DNA of 64,000 nt from Isochrysis galbana (taxonomy: Eukaryota; Haptophyta; Isochrysidales; Isochrysidaceae): assembly GCA_018136815.1 (NCBI GenBank), contig CM030936.1:4292474-4356473 (forward strand), read 5' to 3'. The notes under the pieces were generated by a model. That model saw nothing but the letters and a program-made list of their open reading frames with translations, was not told where the DNA came from and ran no database searches. Of this stretch, positions 1 to 10,400 are shown in pieces. The translations under genes were made by a program, and so were the position numbers. Numbering within the stretch: the first letter of the stretch is position 1; the number at the start of each line of letters is the position of its first letter.

Positions 1-2
1 AC

Positions 3-632
3 TTTGATCGCGGCACTGAAGTCTATGCCCACCTTTCGGCCAACGAGACGTACTATGACCCCACTGGGTACGTAGTCCACGTATGCGAAACGCATGCGTA
101 CTATGCGGTTGTGGCAATGTCCACCTCAAATGCTGCCGTTGACTGTGGTGCTCCACTGCCCAAGCCCCTTCCACCGCCCGCACCGCCCATCGGGCCGCCC
201 CCTTCAGGGCCACCGCCTTCCTCACCGCTACCGCCTTCAAGGCCATTGCCGCCTGCGCCGTCGCCCTCGTCGCCGTCGCCCTCATTTCCACCGCCCGTGC
301 GCCCACCGCCCTTGCCGCCACCGCCCTTGTCGCCACCGCCCTCGCCAGCACCCTCGTCGCCCCAGCTACCGGCTTCGCCGCCACCCGCATTGCCACCCAC
401 ACTACCGTCTACTCCCCCGCCGCGTTCGCCACCCGCGCCTCCACCCTCGCCAGCTCCGTCGCGTCCCCCTGCACCGACCTACTCGCCGGCAATGCCGCCC
501 TCGCCGTACGCTTTTGCACCGCTCAAACCGCTATTTTGTCGGCTACTGCCCATTATTGCTGCCACACTAGGCAGCGCACTACTCGCCACCCTCATTGCGG
601 ACGTCTTGGGCCTGCAAGGGGCAGCTTCTTGA
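3..632 (+). CDS. 3' part of a proline-rich protein with a C-terminal membrane segment (partial)
   Basis: The reading frame is open from the first bases of the window to a stop at 630-632, so the 5' end lies outside. The first ~45 residues are ordinary mixed sequence with several Tyr and Cys. A long run rich in Pro, Ser and Ala follows (about 190-490), of the kind seen in extensin- or pherophorin-like wall and matrix proteins. The end is a hydrophobic stretch (IIAATLGSALLATLIADV) a few residues before the stop, which suggests a C-terminal membrane anchor. The opposite strand also has an open Gly-rich frame, but the mixed N-terminal part and the terminal hydrophobic segment favour this one. The family is not recognised. 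A low-complexity artefact remains possible. Confidence 0.45.
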   Translation, partial: FDRGTEVYAHLSANETYYDPTGYVVHVCETHAYYAVVAMSTSNAAVDCGAPLPKPLPPPAPPIGPPPSGPPPSSPLPPSRPLPPAPSPSSPSPSFPPPVRPPPLPPPPLSPPPSPAPSSPQLPASPPPALPPTLPSTPPPRSPPAPPPSPAPSRPPAPTYSPAMPPSPYAFAPLKPLFCRLLPIIAATLGSALLATLIADVLGLQGAAS

Positions 633-769
633 TTCTTGATAGTGTTAAATCGACTACTCTCACTAGCTATACGAATCTAACCATCCAACCAGCTGCGCTC
701 ACGACGTGTTTGACCGGTGAGACACCGCCGAGACACGCCCATCACTTATCTCTCCCCCCCCCCCCCCTC

Positions 770-1033
770 CTAACGGGAAGGGGCAACACCGACCTGCGCC
801 GCACCCTCGAGGCAGACTTGGGCGTGCTCGTCGAGCTCACTTCCCGTGAACACCACGAGGGCGTCGGCCGCGCTGAGCGCCGCAACGACATCCTCACCCG
901 GAGCGCCGAATGCATGCTTCAGCGCGCCTGCCTAGGGACCACTTGGCTCCTCCCGGCGCGCAGCGCGCCCGGCATCAGTTCGAAGTTCGAAGTTGGGCTC
1001 GCCGGGCATCACTTGGAGACGTCTGAGTCCTAA
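770..1033 (+). pseudogene. Retrotransposon integrase remnant
   Basis: A short frame ending at 1033 reads like the C-terminal half of a retroviral-type integrase core: an RGNTDLRRTLEADLG-like stretch, then HHEGVGRAERRND, which resembles the region around the catalytic Glu of retroelement integrases (usually N/H-G-V-x-E-R-x-N). The gypsy integrase at 20801-27721 has HEGVGFVERAQ at the matching place. No RT or protease accompanies it, so it is an isolated fragment. The link to integrase rests on this short motif alone. Confidence 0.4.
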
Positions 1034-1146
1034 TGGGCCCCGGATATGTGCTTGTTGGGTGTATTGGGAAGTTTCAACTGAAGAAAAGTCCTCAAATTTC
1101 CTCAATTCTGAGATGGTCATTTTTTACCCGTAAAATAAGTAAGCCC

Positions 1147-1162
1147 TGTTTGACCGCCCTAC
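1147..1162 (+). repeat. Copy 1 of the motif TGTTTGACCGCCCTAC
   Basis: These 16 bases occur exactly at 1147-1162, 18421-18436 and 44241-44256. In each case an AT-rich stretch with TTAAAA- or GTAAAA-type sequence lies just upstream. This probably marks the end of a degenerate dispersed element. Confidence 0.5.
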
Positions 1163-1390
1163 AACTAGCAGCTAGCAGTGCACGTATGCACGTATGCCAT
1201 GGGTCTGGATGCCGCCATCTCCGGCGAAGAATCGTTGCTGGCCTATGTCTTTGACGCTTGAGCACGTTTCAGCCTCAAAGGTAAGCTTGTACCTCTTCTC
1301 CCTTCTGGGAAACAACAATGATTGGGGACAAGGGTTTCGCCTTTGGCCTTTTTGGCGATGGGCGCCAACTATCAGTAAACTGATAGGGTC

Positions 1391-1950
1391 ATGGAGCGCG
1401 CGCCGCCTCCCGCCCTCGCTGCCGCGGCCCTCGCCGCGATGGACGAAGCTCTCATGGACACGCCGCTGTCGCCGAAGCGACCGCGCCAGGACGACCCCCC
1501 CAGCCAGGTGGGCACAAGAGCCGGCGGGCCACGCCCGCACAACGCCGAGAACAGAGAGAGCACGACCTGCATGCTGGTTGACAGCATGCAGCACACACAA
1601 TCCACATCCCACAGCCACACCAGACACACCTCCCCAGCGGGGCGATCCATCAGGGAAGGCCTCCGGGCCTGGACCCTACACAGCCGCGGTACCGCCCTCG
1701 CGCTCCGGCGCGAGGTGCCGGCCCGGCACCAACACATGCAAAACCCCAAGGGGGGCATGACGTACCAAAACATGGGGCCCAACATGGAACAGATGTGGAC
1801 CCCCTGGGGGGGGGCCAAGGACAGCACAGGAGATGGAACGAAGGGGAAGCTCCCCAACGTAGCTGACGGGCCGGAGGCCAGACGCGTCTCAGACGCGGAG
1901 AGTCCGGTAGCCGGTAGGTGTGTAGCCCTGAATCTTCAGATGTTTTTTTT
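1391..1950 (+). pseudogene. Degenerate 5' part of a LINE related to the one at 47359
   Basis: The ORF beginning at 1391 starts with MERAPPPA, matching MERAPTAP at the start of the LINE ORF1 at 47359. Both are followed by Pro/Ala-rich sequence with basic patches such as SPKRPRQDD. The resemblance fades after the N-terminus and no endonuclease or RT follows. The unit seems to end in a T-run after 1940. About 35 bases before the T-run recur in inverted orientation at 40717-40755. A 5' remnant of a sister LINE is the simplest reading. Confidence 0.4.
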
Positions 1951-1988
1951 TTGTGGCGATGGGCGATGGGGGAGCGTTGTCGAATCAA

Positions 1989-2802
1989 TGTCGAGTCGAG
2001 CGGAGCCGGAGGGCTCTGAGCCACTCCGTCGCGAGCAGCACCGGCGGCTAGCGCGGCGCTTTGGCCCTCCTCCCCACCGGGAGTCGGGTGAATGAAATTC
2101 TGGACTGGGTCGGGCAACCCCATTTGGGTGTCTGGACGGGGAACGAACGGCGAACGAAGGGCTGTGGGGCGGCGAGGCGCTCCTAGCGGCCCTAGTGTGA
2201 TGGGTTGTAAGAGATTGTTAGACCTACAAAGAACTCTTCCCTCAGGGAGGGAGCCTAAGCTGCTTGAGTGCAGCGACGCAGCGAACAACGACGGACAACG
2301 AGGCTGAGAACAACAGGTTACACCGACTCACGAACACACCGGAATCATTCACCCAAACCAAGCAAATTATCAAGCAACCGCGACCCCAAATCACCGATAA
2401 CTCAAACACGTCGCGAGAGACGGAGAGAGAGAGCGAGAGAGAGAGAGAGAGACTCCGCAGCGACGGCCGGAGCGTGTCTCCGTTGTAACTTCCCCACGTA
2501 GCGGAGAGTCCGAAGGGGAGCGTCATGTCGCGCGACCACGGCGATCACTTTGGATACAGATCGCAACGAGATGTCTTCACGACCGAATAAATCTTGCCGT
2601 TGAGCGTGAACCTTCTAGACGCTTCTAACGAACAACCCTGAGTAGCAACCAAGGGGAAGAAACACCAAAGGGGCCAAGGCTTGCATGTAACTTGCATCAA
2701 GGGGAAAGATTCCCTCACCTAAGAAGCGAACCTACACCGATCTCCAAGGGGAGATGGCAAATTAAGCCTCAAATCTCGAGCGGATAGAGCAACCGACTCG
2801 CT
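1989..2802 (-). repeat. LTR-like repeat Y, copy 1
   Basis: An 0.8-kb block nearly identical to 19083-19894 and starting at the same TGTCGAGTCGAGCG. Both copies end at the same place (GACTCGCT), beyond which they diverge. A more diverged inverted copy is at about 36690-37135. Copy 2 lies downstream of the gypsy pol stop on that element's transcription axis, so the block is probably LTR or 3'-UTR sequence of a related element, read on the minus strand. An internal (GA)n run lies at about 2425-2455. Confidence 0.6.
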
Positions 2803-4020
2803 ATAGTCAGAGCAATATCAAAACGAGAATAAACGAGAATCGAGAAGAATCGAAATCGAGAACGAGGACGCGGGTGGCCCAAGCCTGAACAAGAATCATC
2901 GAGTGAACGAGGGTGGCCTTAGCCAAACAAGAAAGAGGGGTGATCGGGAGCGATCGAGACGGGGTGATATTTGCTCAACTACGATGCAACAAAAAGAATG
3001 AAGACTGGAGACCGAAGACCAAGGACCCAAACGAAGGAAGCGCGGACTAGAACGAGGACGAGAAGAAGATTGAAAGCGAGCTCGAGATCGAGGCTGACAT
3101 CTTCGAGAACCACCACACCAAACGAGCCAAACCATTGAACAAATCGGAGAGGAACGAACGTATCGAATGGGAACAAACAATCTGAAACCAAAGAACGAGA
3201 CCGAGACCACCACCACCACCGCACCATCGATCGCGACGAGCAACGAGGAGGAGGAGGAGGACAAGAAAGCCTGCGTGCTTGAGGCTGAGGGGACTTAGCC
3301 ATCAAGGATTGAGAGGAGCGGAAGAGAGAGGAGAGAGAGAGAACAGCGGGCATACGAATGACGAATGGCAGTGGGGAAAAAGGATGGCGGGGCAGTGGAA
3401 AGCGGAGGCTTGGTGAGGCGGAGGCGAGGCGAGAGGCAAAGGAATGACGAGGAAAGGCAGGTTGACCGCGCTCGTCACCACAAAGGTGAGCCATGCTCAT
3501 CCCATGGGTCGGAGCGGGCTGGTGAGTGAGACGGGCATGTGCACCATGCGCATGCGCATGTGCGGGCTTGTGCACGGTGCGATGACTTGCGAGATGTGTG
3601 GCGAGGGCGTGCGAGTGAGTGAGGGATGTCTTCAAACTGTCGAATCAAGCCGAAGCTTGATCGTGGCAAGTCTTAGCGGGGCTAGGGGTATGTAGTGAAG
3701 AGAAGTCTTGAGAGAGGGGGGGGGGAGCGCGCTACATGACGACGAGGGGCCACGAGACACCACCCCACATCACTCACTCACCAACAAGAAAACTCCGAAA
3801 GCTAACGCAACATCGCACAAACAAACCAATTAAACGAGAGAAACGAATGCAAATTCAACGTGCAATGCGGCGGAGCTTCGAGACAACTCATTGGCGAAAA
3901 CAAAACTCACTCGATTTTCTTTACACACACCTCACATCGATAGAAGCACCGCATCCGCCTAGAGTATATAAAATACTCTGGATGCGACAAGCGTTAGAGT
4001 TAGAGTTTTTTCTTGTTGTG
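2803..4020. other. Spacer: purine-rich low-complexity sequence, no convincing gene
   Basis: From 2810 to 3400 the + strand is a GA-rich stretch of GAACGAGGACGAGA-like units, probably leader or tail sequence of the retroelement that left repeat Y. From 3400 to 3760 it is G-rich with ATGTGCG repeats. The open frames here are Ser/Arg-rich by-products of this composition. The only signal noted is the AT-rich palindrome at 3963-3981. Confidence 0.5.
3963..3981 (+). promoter_or_regulatory. TATA-like element inside a small inverted repeat
   Basis: The sequence AGAGTATATAAAATACTCT contains TATATAAA and has a 7-bp inverted repeat (AGAGTAT / ATACTCT). It lies about 440 bases upstream of the start codon at 4406. 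It could be a core promoter or a chance AT-rich hairpin in a GC-rich region. Confidence 0.25.
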
Positions 4021-4032
4021 CGGGTATAACCT

Positions 4033-4170
4033 TAGTGCTGTGGTGCTGTGGTCCGTAGCCTTCATCGGCAACGGAGCCCTTCCCCCGCGATGGGGTGTGT
4101 GCGCGGTTGGCGCATGGCTCGTCCGGTGTATGTGGATGTGGCTAGGGATGCTAAAAAACAAGATGCTCTA
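4033..4170 (+). repeat. Dispersed repeat, copy 1 (second at 33518-33632)
   Basis: Shares GGCAACGGAGCCC, GCGATGGGG, GCATGGCTC and CCGGTGTATGTG in the same order and orientation with 33518-33632, ending near GTGCTCTACAA / ATGCTCTACAA. Copy 1 lies upstream of the C2-repeat gene and copy 2 downstream of the amine oxidase gene. No coding potential is visible; its type is unknown. Confidence 0.55.
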
Positions 4171-4405
4171 CAAGACACAAGACTATAATTAGAGCTCTAC
4201 ACACACCTTTCCTGCGTGTGAACGTACTACTAGGGTACTAAAGTACTAGGTCTCCGGCCGACGGGTAGAAGAGCGAGGGAGAGGGCGCCCCCCCCCCCTC
4301 CCCTCCTCCTCCTCCTTCTCCTCCACCGGCTGCGACTCGCACACACCTCGGCCGCCAGCGCGAATCCAAGAGTCTAGCGACTGAGCTGGCGTCGCGCGGC
4401 TCCAA

Positions 4406-7400
4406 ATGGCCTCGCTCCTCCGTCCCAAGGCCTCCGCCGCCAAGCGTGCCTTTGCCCAGTCGCAGATCAAGGTGAAGCTCTCTTCTCTCTCTCTCTCTGA
4501 AGCCAAACCCTACGGCTCGGTCGTGGTCGAGGTGGACATGCCGGGCGAGGACGAGCCGATCCGCGCGAAGCCAGCGCCCTTCAAGAAAACAGCCAATAAG
4601 GCCATGCTCATCTTTGAGCACAGCTACCAAGCGGGCGCAGGATCCGTACTCGCACAGGCGCTCGGAGAGGCGCTCGTCACGCATGAGCCAGCCGACTCGG
4701 AGATCCTCTTTGTGGTCTTGGTCTACCCGGAGAAGGAGGGCAAGGGCGAGGAGTCGGAGCTGGGGATCGCCAAGCTATCCCTCGAGGAGCTGCTCGAGGC
4801 GGGCAAGGACTCGATCGGTGTGGCGCTGCCTGTCCTCGATGGTGGCGGCAGCGGTGCGCAGGTGGGCGAGCTCGTCGTATCGATAACGGCGTATGCGGCG
4901 ATGCGCGAGATTTACCGCACGGCGATGGGCGAGACGGGCGATGCGTCCGACGCCGGAGCTTCCTCGCGCCGTTCTGAGGCGAGCGGGACCGCCTCTCCCG
5001 TGCCCGGCAAGAAGGCGGCGGCCGCCACCGCTGTCGGCAGCACCGCCGCGCCGCTCCCCGAGCCCAACACGCTCGGCGTCTTCCTTTCAAGCATCAGCTT
5101 CGACGTCAAAGCGCTCACGGCCGGGGGCGGCAAGGCGGCGAAGCCACCGCCGCTGCGCGCTCAGGTCGATGTGCTCGGCTTCGAGCCGCAGACATCGCCT
5201 GCTATGAAGCTGGACAAGGGCTTCGCCGCCTCACCAGCCTTCCACGCTACCTTCGGCTGCGCCGCCAAGTCGAAGCTGCGGCGTGCACTCGCTGCACAGC
5301 TGCCAGGCCTCGAGGAGGGAGATCCGGTCATCACCATCGCCTTCACCGACGACAGCAAAAAGGGCAAGTCAGCCCCATATGCCGAAGCCGAACTTGTGCT
5401 GCCGGCGCTCCTTGCGCTCGCCGGAGATGCCGCCGACATCGAGGCGCCAGTACGCCGATACGCTGCCGACGAGAGCCCGCCTGATGGCGACGCGCCGACC
5501 GTAGGAATCGTCTCGCTTAACGTGAGTGGGCTAGAACTCTTGCGCCAGCTCGCGGGCGGAGCGGCCAGCACACCGGCTGTCGCGGACGCACTGCCGGCCG
5601 CCCCCGCTGCAGCCGTGACCACTGCCGCAACCGTAGTGCCACGCGCCAACGCCGGACCCGGAGCCTTGAGCGTGTGGGTCGGGGTCGAGGGTGTCACGCT
5701 GATGCGCGCTGGGACGGCGATGCTGCCGTCTAACGCCTCTATCCTGGTCGAGGTGGACTTGCCTGGCGAAGACACGCCCCTGCGCTCTGCGGCGGCGCCA
5801 GTTCGGCACGACAAGGCGGCAGTCTCCTTCGCGTCGAACTCCGAGTGCACGCCCGGCACCGAGCTTTGGAGAGCGCTTGCCGAGGCACTGCAGAGCCCCG
5901 AGAAGGAGGACTCTGACCTACTCCTTGTCGTGCTCGCAACGGCGGAGGGCATGGAGGAAGTCGAGCTGGGCGTCGCATCCACCAATCTGGAAGATCTTCT
6001 CTCCTCGGGCCGGGACATTGACGATCTCATCCTCGATGTGCGCGCCGACAACGGGAACGGAGTCAAGACCGCCGAGATCACCGCCTCGGTCAAGGCTCTG
6101 GTCGCGTTGCAAGCCATACTGTCCGGCCAGGAAGACGCGCTCTCAACTCGCTCCTCCTCCGCCGCCTCCGCGGCGTCGGGCGCCTCAGCCGCGTCGCGTG
6201 CGTCTGGCGCCACTGCTGCCGCTGCCGCGCCAGCGTCCACCGCCTCCTCCGCCGCCTCGTCCCGTCGCGAGTCCGCTGCCGGTTCGGTGACAACAGCGAG
6301 CTCCAAGCCAGCGCAGATCAGCATCAGAGCGACCGCTCTCACATTGGGCAAGGTGCTCAAGGTGAGGATGCCAGCGCGTGGATGCACGTGTGCACGGCCT
6401 CAGACTCACGGCGTGCCCTTCCCCGCTGCACCACAGGTTCCCAAGAAGGCCAGCGTCGTCCTCAGCGTGTCGATGCCTGGGGAGAAGCGGACCGCCAAGA
6501 GCGCGCCGATCGAGCTCAAGGAAGGCGGCTCGTCTCTTGGGCCCGGCGCGTCGTCCAAGAAGGCTGCGCTCGATTTCCAGCGGTCATTCGACGCGGCCGT
6601 TGGCACACCGGTGGGGGTCGCGCTCGCCTCGGCGTTGGCCTCGGAAGAGGACCGCGGCGACTCCGAGGTGAGACGGACGCCGCGGCACTCGCTCGCCGCT
6701 TGACGCTTACTCAGCTGGCGGGGATGGCCCAGCCATGCTCACAACACGCCCTAGCCTTGGCCGTGTGCCTTCCATTCCAGTCAATGGCTACCCCGGATCA
6801 TCGACCACTCACCGTGGTGTATCAGGTGGAGCTCAACGTAGCGCTCGTCGAGAAGTCGGGCGCTGCGCCGCGCCCTCTCGGCTCCTTCAGGTACTCGCTC
6901 GAGACGCTCCTCTTCGACGACAAGCGAGACTTGCCGCTCGCGCCCCGACCGCTCCTGGACGCGAACATGTCCGTCGTCGGCGAGATCACGGTGGCCATCA
7001 AGGCACTCAAGGCGCTCGAGCTCATCGACGCCGCGATTGACGAGGTCGGTACCGCCGCCGCCGCCCCCGCGGATCCCGCGCCGTCAGACCCCGCTGCCGA
7101 CTCGCTCACTGTCGGGCTGACGGCTTTCCGAGCGACGGGCAAGGCGGTCGCGTCGATAGTGCAAGTGCAAGTCGAAGTCGACTTGCCTGGAGAGGATGAG
7201 CCGCTACGGTGCGCGCCGGCCGCGTTGAAGAAAGGTCAGGCCGTGCTCACCTTCAAGCGCAGCTACTCGATGGTTACGGGCACCGAGCTACGGGCCGCGG
7301 TGATGGAGGCGCTGCGCTCCAAGGACAACAAAGAGGACTCAGACATCCTTTTCGCAGTGCTTGGGATCGACAAGGCCGGCAAGGCAAGCACGGGTGCCTC

Positions 7401-10400
7401 CCGCAAAGCGAGCGCACTCAGCATGCCCAACACAATGCGCACGCATACCCACGCGCTCGCTCCGTACCGCAGGAGACCGAACTTGGCGTGGCGTCTTATT
7501 CGCTCGAAGAGCTCCTCGAGGCGCAGGTGCGCGCCGTGGATCCAGTTCTCGGAGATGCGGGCGGTATACAGTCCCGGCGCTCGAACAGACTTACAGACTG
7601 CTGTGCTCCCCGCGTCGCACGTCACGGCACACCTCACGGTGCCGAGTTCCCATGCCTACTGCGCGCAGGCCGACCAGCCGCAACTTAACCTCGAGGTGCG
7701 TGCCGCCGCGATTGGAAGCAAGGAGGGTGCCAAGGTGGGCGAGCTGACATGCTCCATTCGTGCGCTGGCGGCGATGCGGCGCATTGAGGCCGAGGCGGAC
7801 TCCACATCCCTCGGGATAGAGGTGGGTGCCCTCCGGCTAAAGCGCCCGCCGAAGGCTCCCAACGGCAGCGGAGCTAGTCAGCTCGTCGTTCACGTGGATG
7901 TGTTGGGCGCGCACTCTGCTCGCTCTGCCGTTGCCGACGCCGCATCCGCAACCACCCAAGACGGCGCGCCGGTGAGGCTGAAGAAGGACTTTGACGTGCG
8001 CCCTGGGTCAAAACTAGCCGATGCGCTCGCCAATGCCCTCGGCTCGGACGACCCGAAGGCTGCCGACCTCATGTTCTCCGTACGCCATCTCACGAGCAAG
8101 ACGAGCGGCCGTGGCAGGTGCTCTTTGCTTAATGCCCCGCGCATGCCAGCGCATGTGGCGTGGCAGCCAGCCGATGAGTGGCCGAGCACACCTTGCCCAT
8201 CCACCTAATCCAACCCAGCTACCCACTCGTCCGCCATCATTGATCCGCGCGTCGCGCGCAGCCAAGTCCTCGTTTCCGAAGCAGGCTTGCTGCAGGCGTG
8301 CACTGTATCGTGCCATCCAGCTTGACTCAGACTATAAGCATGCTGATGTGCCCCCCACCCCCAACGCCGCCGCTCGACAGCACTTCTGAAGTTGAACTTG
8401 GCTGCGCACGTTGCAACCTGGCCCAACTTTTGAGTGGTGGTCGCGATCTGTTGCTCTCCAAGTCGGCTGTCGGCGCACTCCTATTACAAGACACCTCAGG
8501 AAAGACGATCGGTTCGCTGGCCGTCGGAGTCCGCGCGCTCGCTGCCCTCAGAGACATCCACGTGTCAACTCACGCAGATGCTGTCATGGGCCTCCAGCTG
8601 AGCGAACTACGTCTCGATACGAGTGCGGAAGCGTCTGGCGCGGCGGCCGCTACGTGGGTAATTGTCGATGTTCTCGGCACAGGCGAGGCGAAGACGCAGG
8701 AAGTAGCTGTGAGGGCAGGGGCCGCCGCACGGCTGGACTTCTCACGGGAGTATCCGTGCGGACCGGGCGCCCCGCTGCGAGTCGCGCTCGCGTCGGCGCT
8801 CCACTCAGAGGACCCGGAAGACGCTGAAATACATCTTCACGTGCGCCGGAGGGATGCGGCCACTAACACCGAAGCTGACGTAGGCATTGCCCGGTGAGAA
8901 AATCTTGCTCATTTTGCCCATTCCACCTAAACTGTTGCTGTGGGAAGACGCCATCGCGCATCGCATTGGAGATTGATGTGACAGTCACTGTCAGCTACGA
9001 TCCAGCGTGCCTTCCTCTTGTTTCAGGTACAACCTCGAGGACTTTTTGGAGAAGCCGAGCAAGGGCGACGCAAACAGCATGCCGCCCACAGCGCTACCTA
9101 TCATCTCCCCGGCAGGAACACCCATCGGCTCGATCACTCTCGCGCTCTCCGGCCGCTCCATCCTGAGCCGGGTGCAGCGCGACATCGCAGTGTCCGCCAC
9201 AATGACAATCGAAGTGGTCTCAGTGGCCCTCACGTCTTCCGCGGCGCGCGACAAGTTAAAGCAGCTGACAAAACGTCAAGACAGGCCATCCGTCTACGTA
9301 CTCGTCGATGCCCTCGGCGTGCAGGAGGACAAGACCGCTTCCGTGGAACTTGACCTCAAGGGCAACAACACGCCCATTGGGTTCAGCAAGCGCTACTCGC
9401 TAGAGCGCGGCACGACGACCCGTAAGGCCATAGCCGACGCACTTCGCTCAGATGATGAAACCGATTCTGAGGTGCGCGGAATGGGTGGCCGATGGTGCGG
9501 CGTGATCTCAGCTGCTGCCGTTTACGATCTCGCACACTCCCGTGGCAGGTGCACTTCGTGCTGTATGGGGTGAGTAAGGACGGAAGAGATGAAGCTGAGC
9601 TTGGCACCGCACGCGTGTCCCTTGAAGCAATGCTCGATCGTGGAGCTGATATGCAAGCCACCAAGGTCAATCTCGTCGGTGCCGGCGACGAGACCATCGG
9701 GTATGCGGTCGTCTCCATCTCAGCGATCTCCCAATTACGTGAGATCGAGCGAGAGGTGGAGGGCGGCGATACTAGCACTGCCGCCCGCCCAGCAGCCGCC
9801 CAACAGTCAGCAGTGCGCGAACGCAGGCGTGAGGAGACGGATATTGCCGCGCGGGGCAGGGTGAGCTTCGGCCTCGGCGTATTGCGACTTCTGGGTCGGA
9901 CGGCGCGTAAGCGGCCGGATCGGCTAAGGATCGAATTGGATTTCCTCGGAGTGCAGGTGTGGCGTGCGTCCACCTCCATGGCAGCCTTGGCACGAGTGAG
10001 ATGCAAGGCCTCGCGCCTACGCGATGGCCACCGTAAGGTCAATAGTGCGGTGCATCTGCACCCAATCTGAGAGGCGCTGAGCATCTAACACATCATCAAA
10101 TCAGACCCTAGCCCTTGTGCCACAGCTGCTCACCATTGCGACCGCCACACCTGACCCTTCTCTTAGACGCTGGTCACGCGCGAGGTTTCGCTCGGCGGAG
10201 CAGCAGAACTCGACTTTGCGTGGGAGGACAGCATTGATCTCGCAGTAGGTTCTCGCACTCGCGATGCGCTCCTTGACGCGCTTGGCGGCGCCGCTCCCTC
10301 GGCTTCCTCCGTTGCGGTCCGCCTCGTCGCCACAAGCTCCGGTGAGGGCGAGCGTGAGCTGGGGTTCGGGGTTGTCCTCCTCTCGGACATGTTGGCCGCG

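Noticed and set aside
2775-2810. D-arm/anticodon-like words GCGGATAGAGCAACCGACTCG near the end of repeat Y
   Set aside because: No T-arm or acceptor follows, and copy 2 diverges within the supposed anticodon arm.
2979-3635. Open frame of 218 residues on the minus strand
   Set aside because: Ser/Pro/Arg filler from purine-rich repeats, with no domain and no natural amino-acid mix.
5161-6387. 408-residue open frame antisense to the C2-repeat gene
   Set aside because: Shadow of GC-rich codon use. The sense strand carries the repeated C2 motifs.
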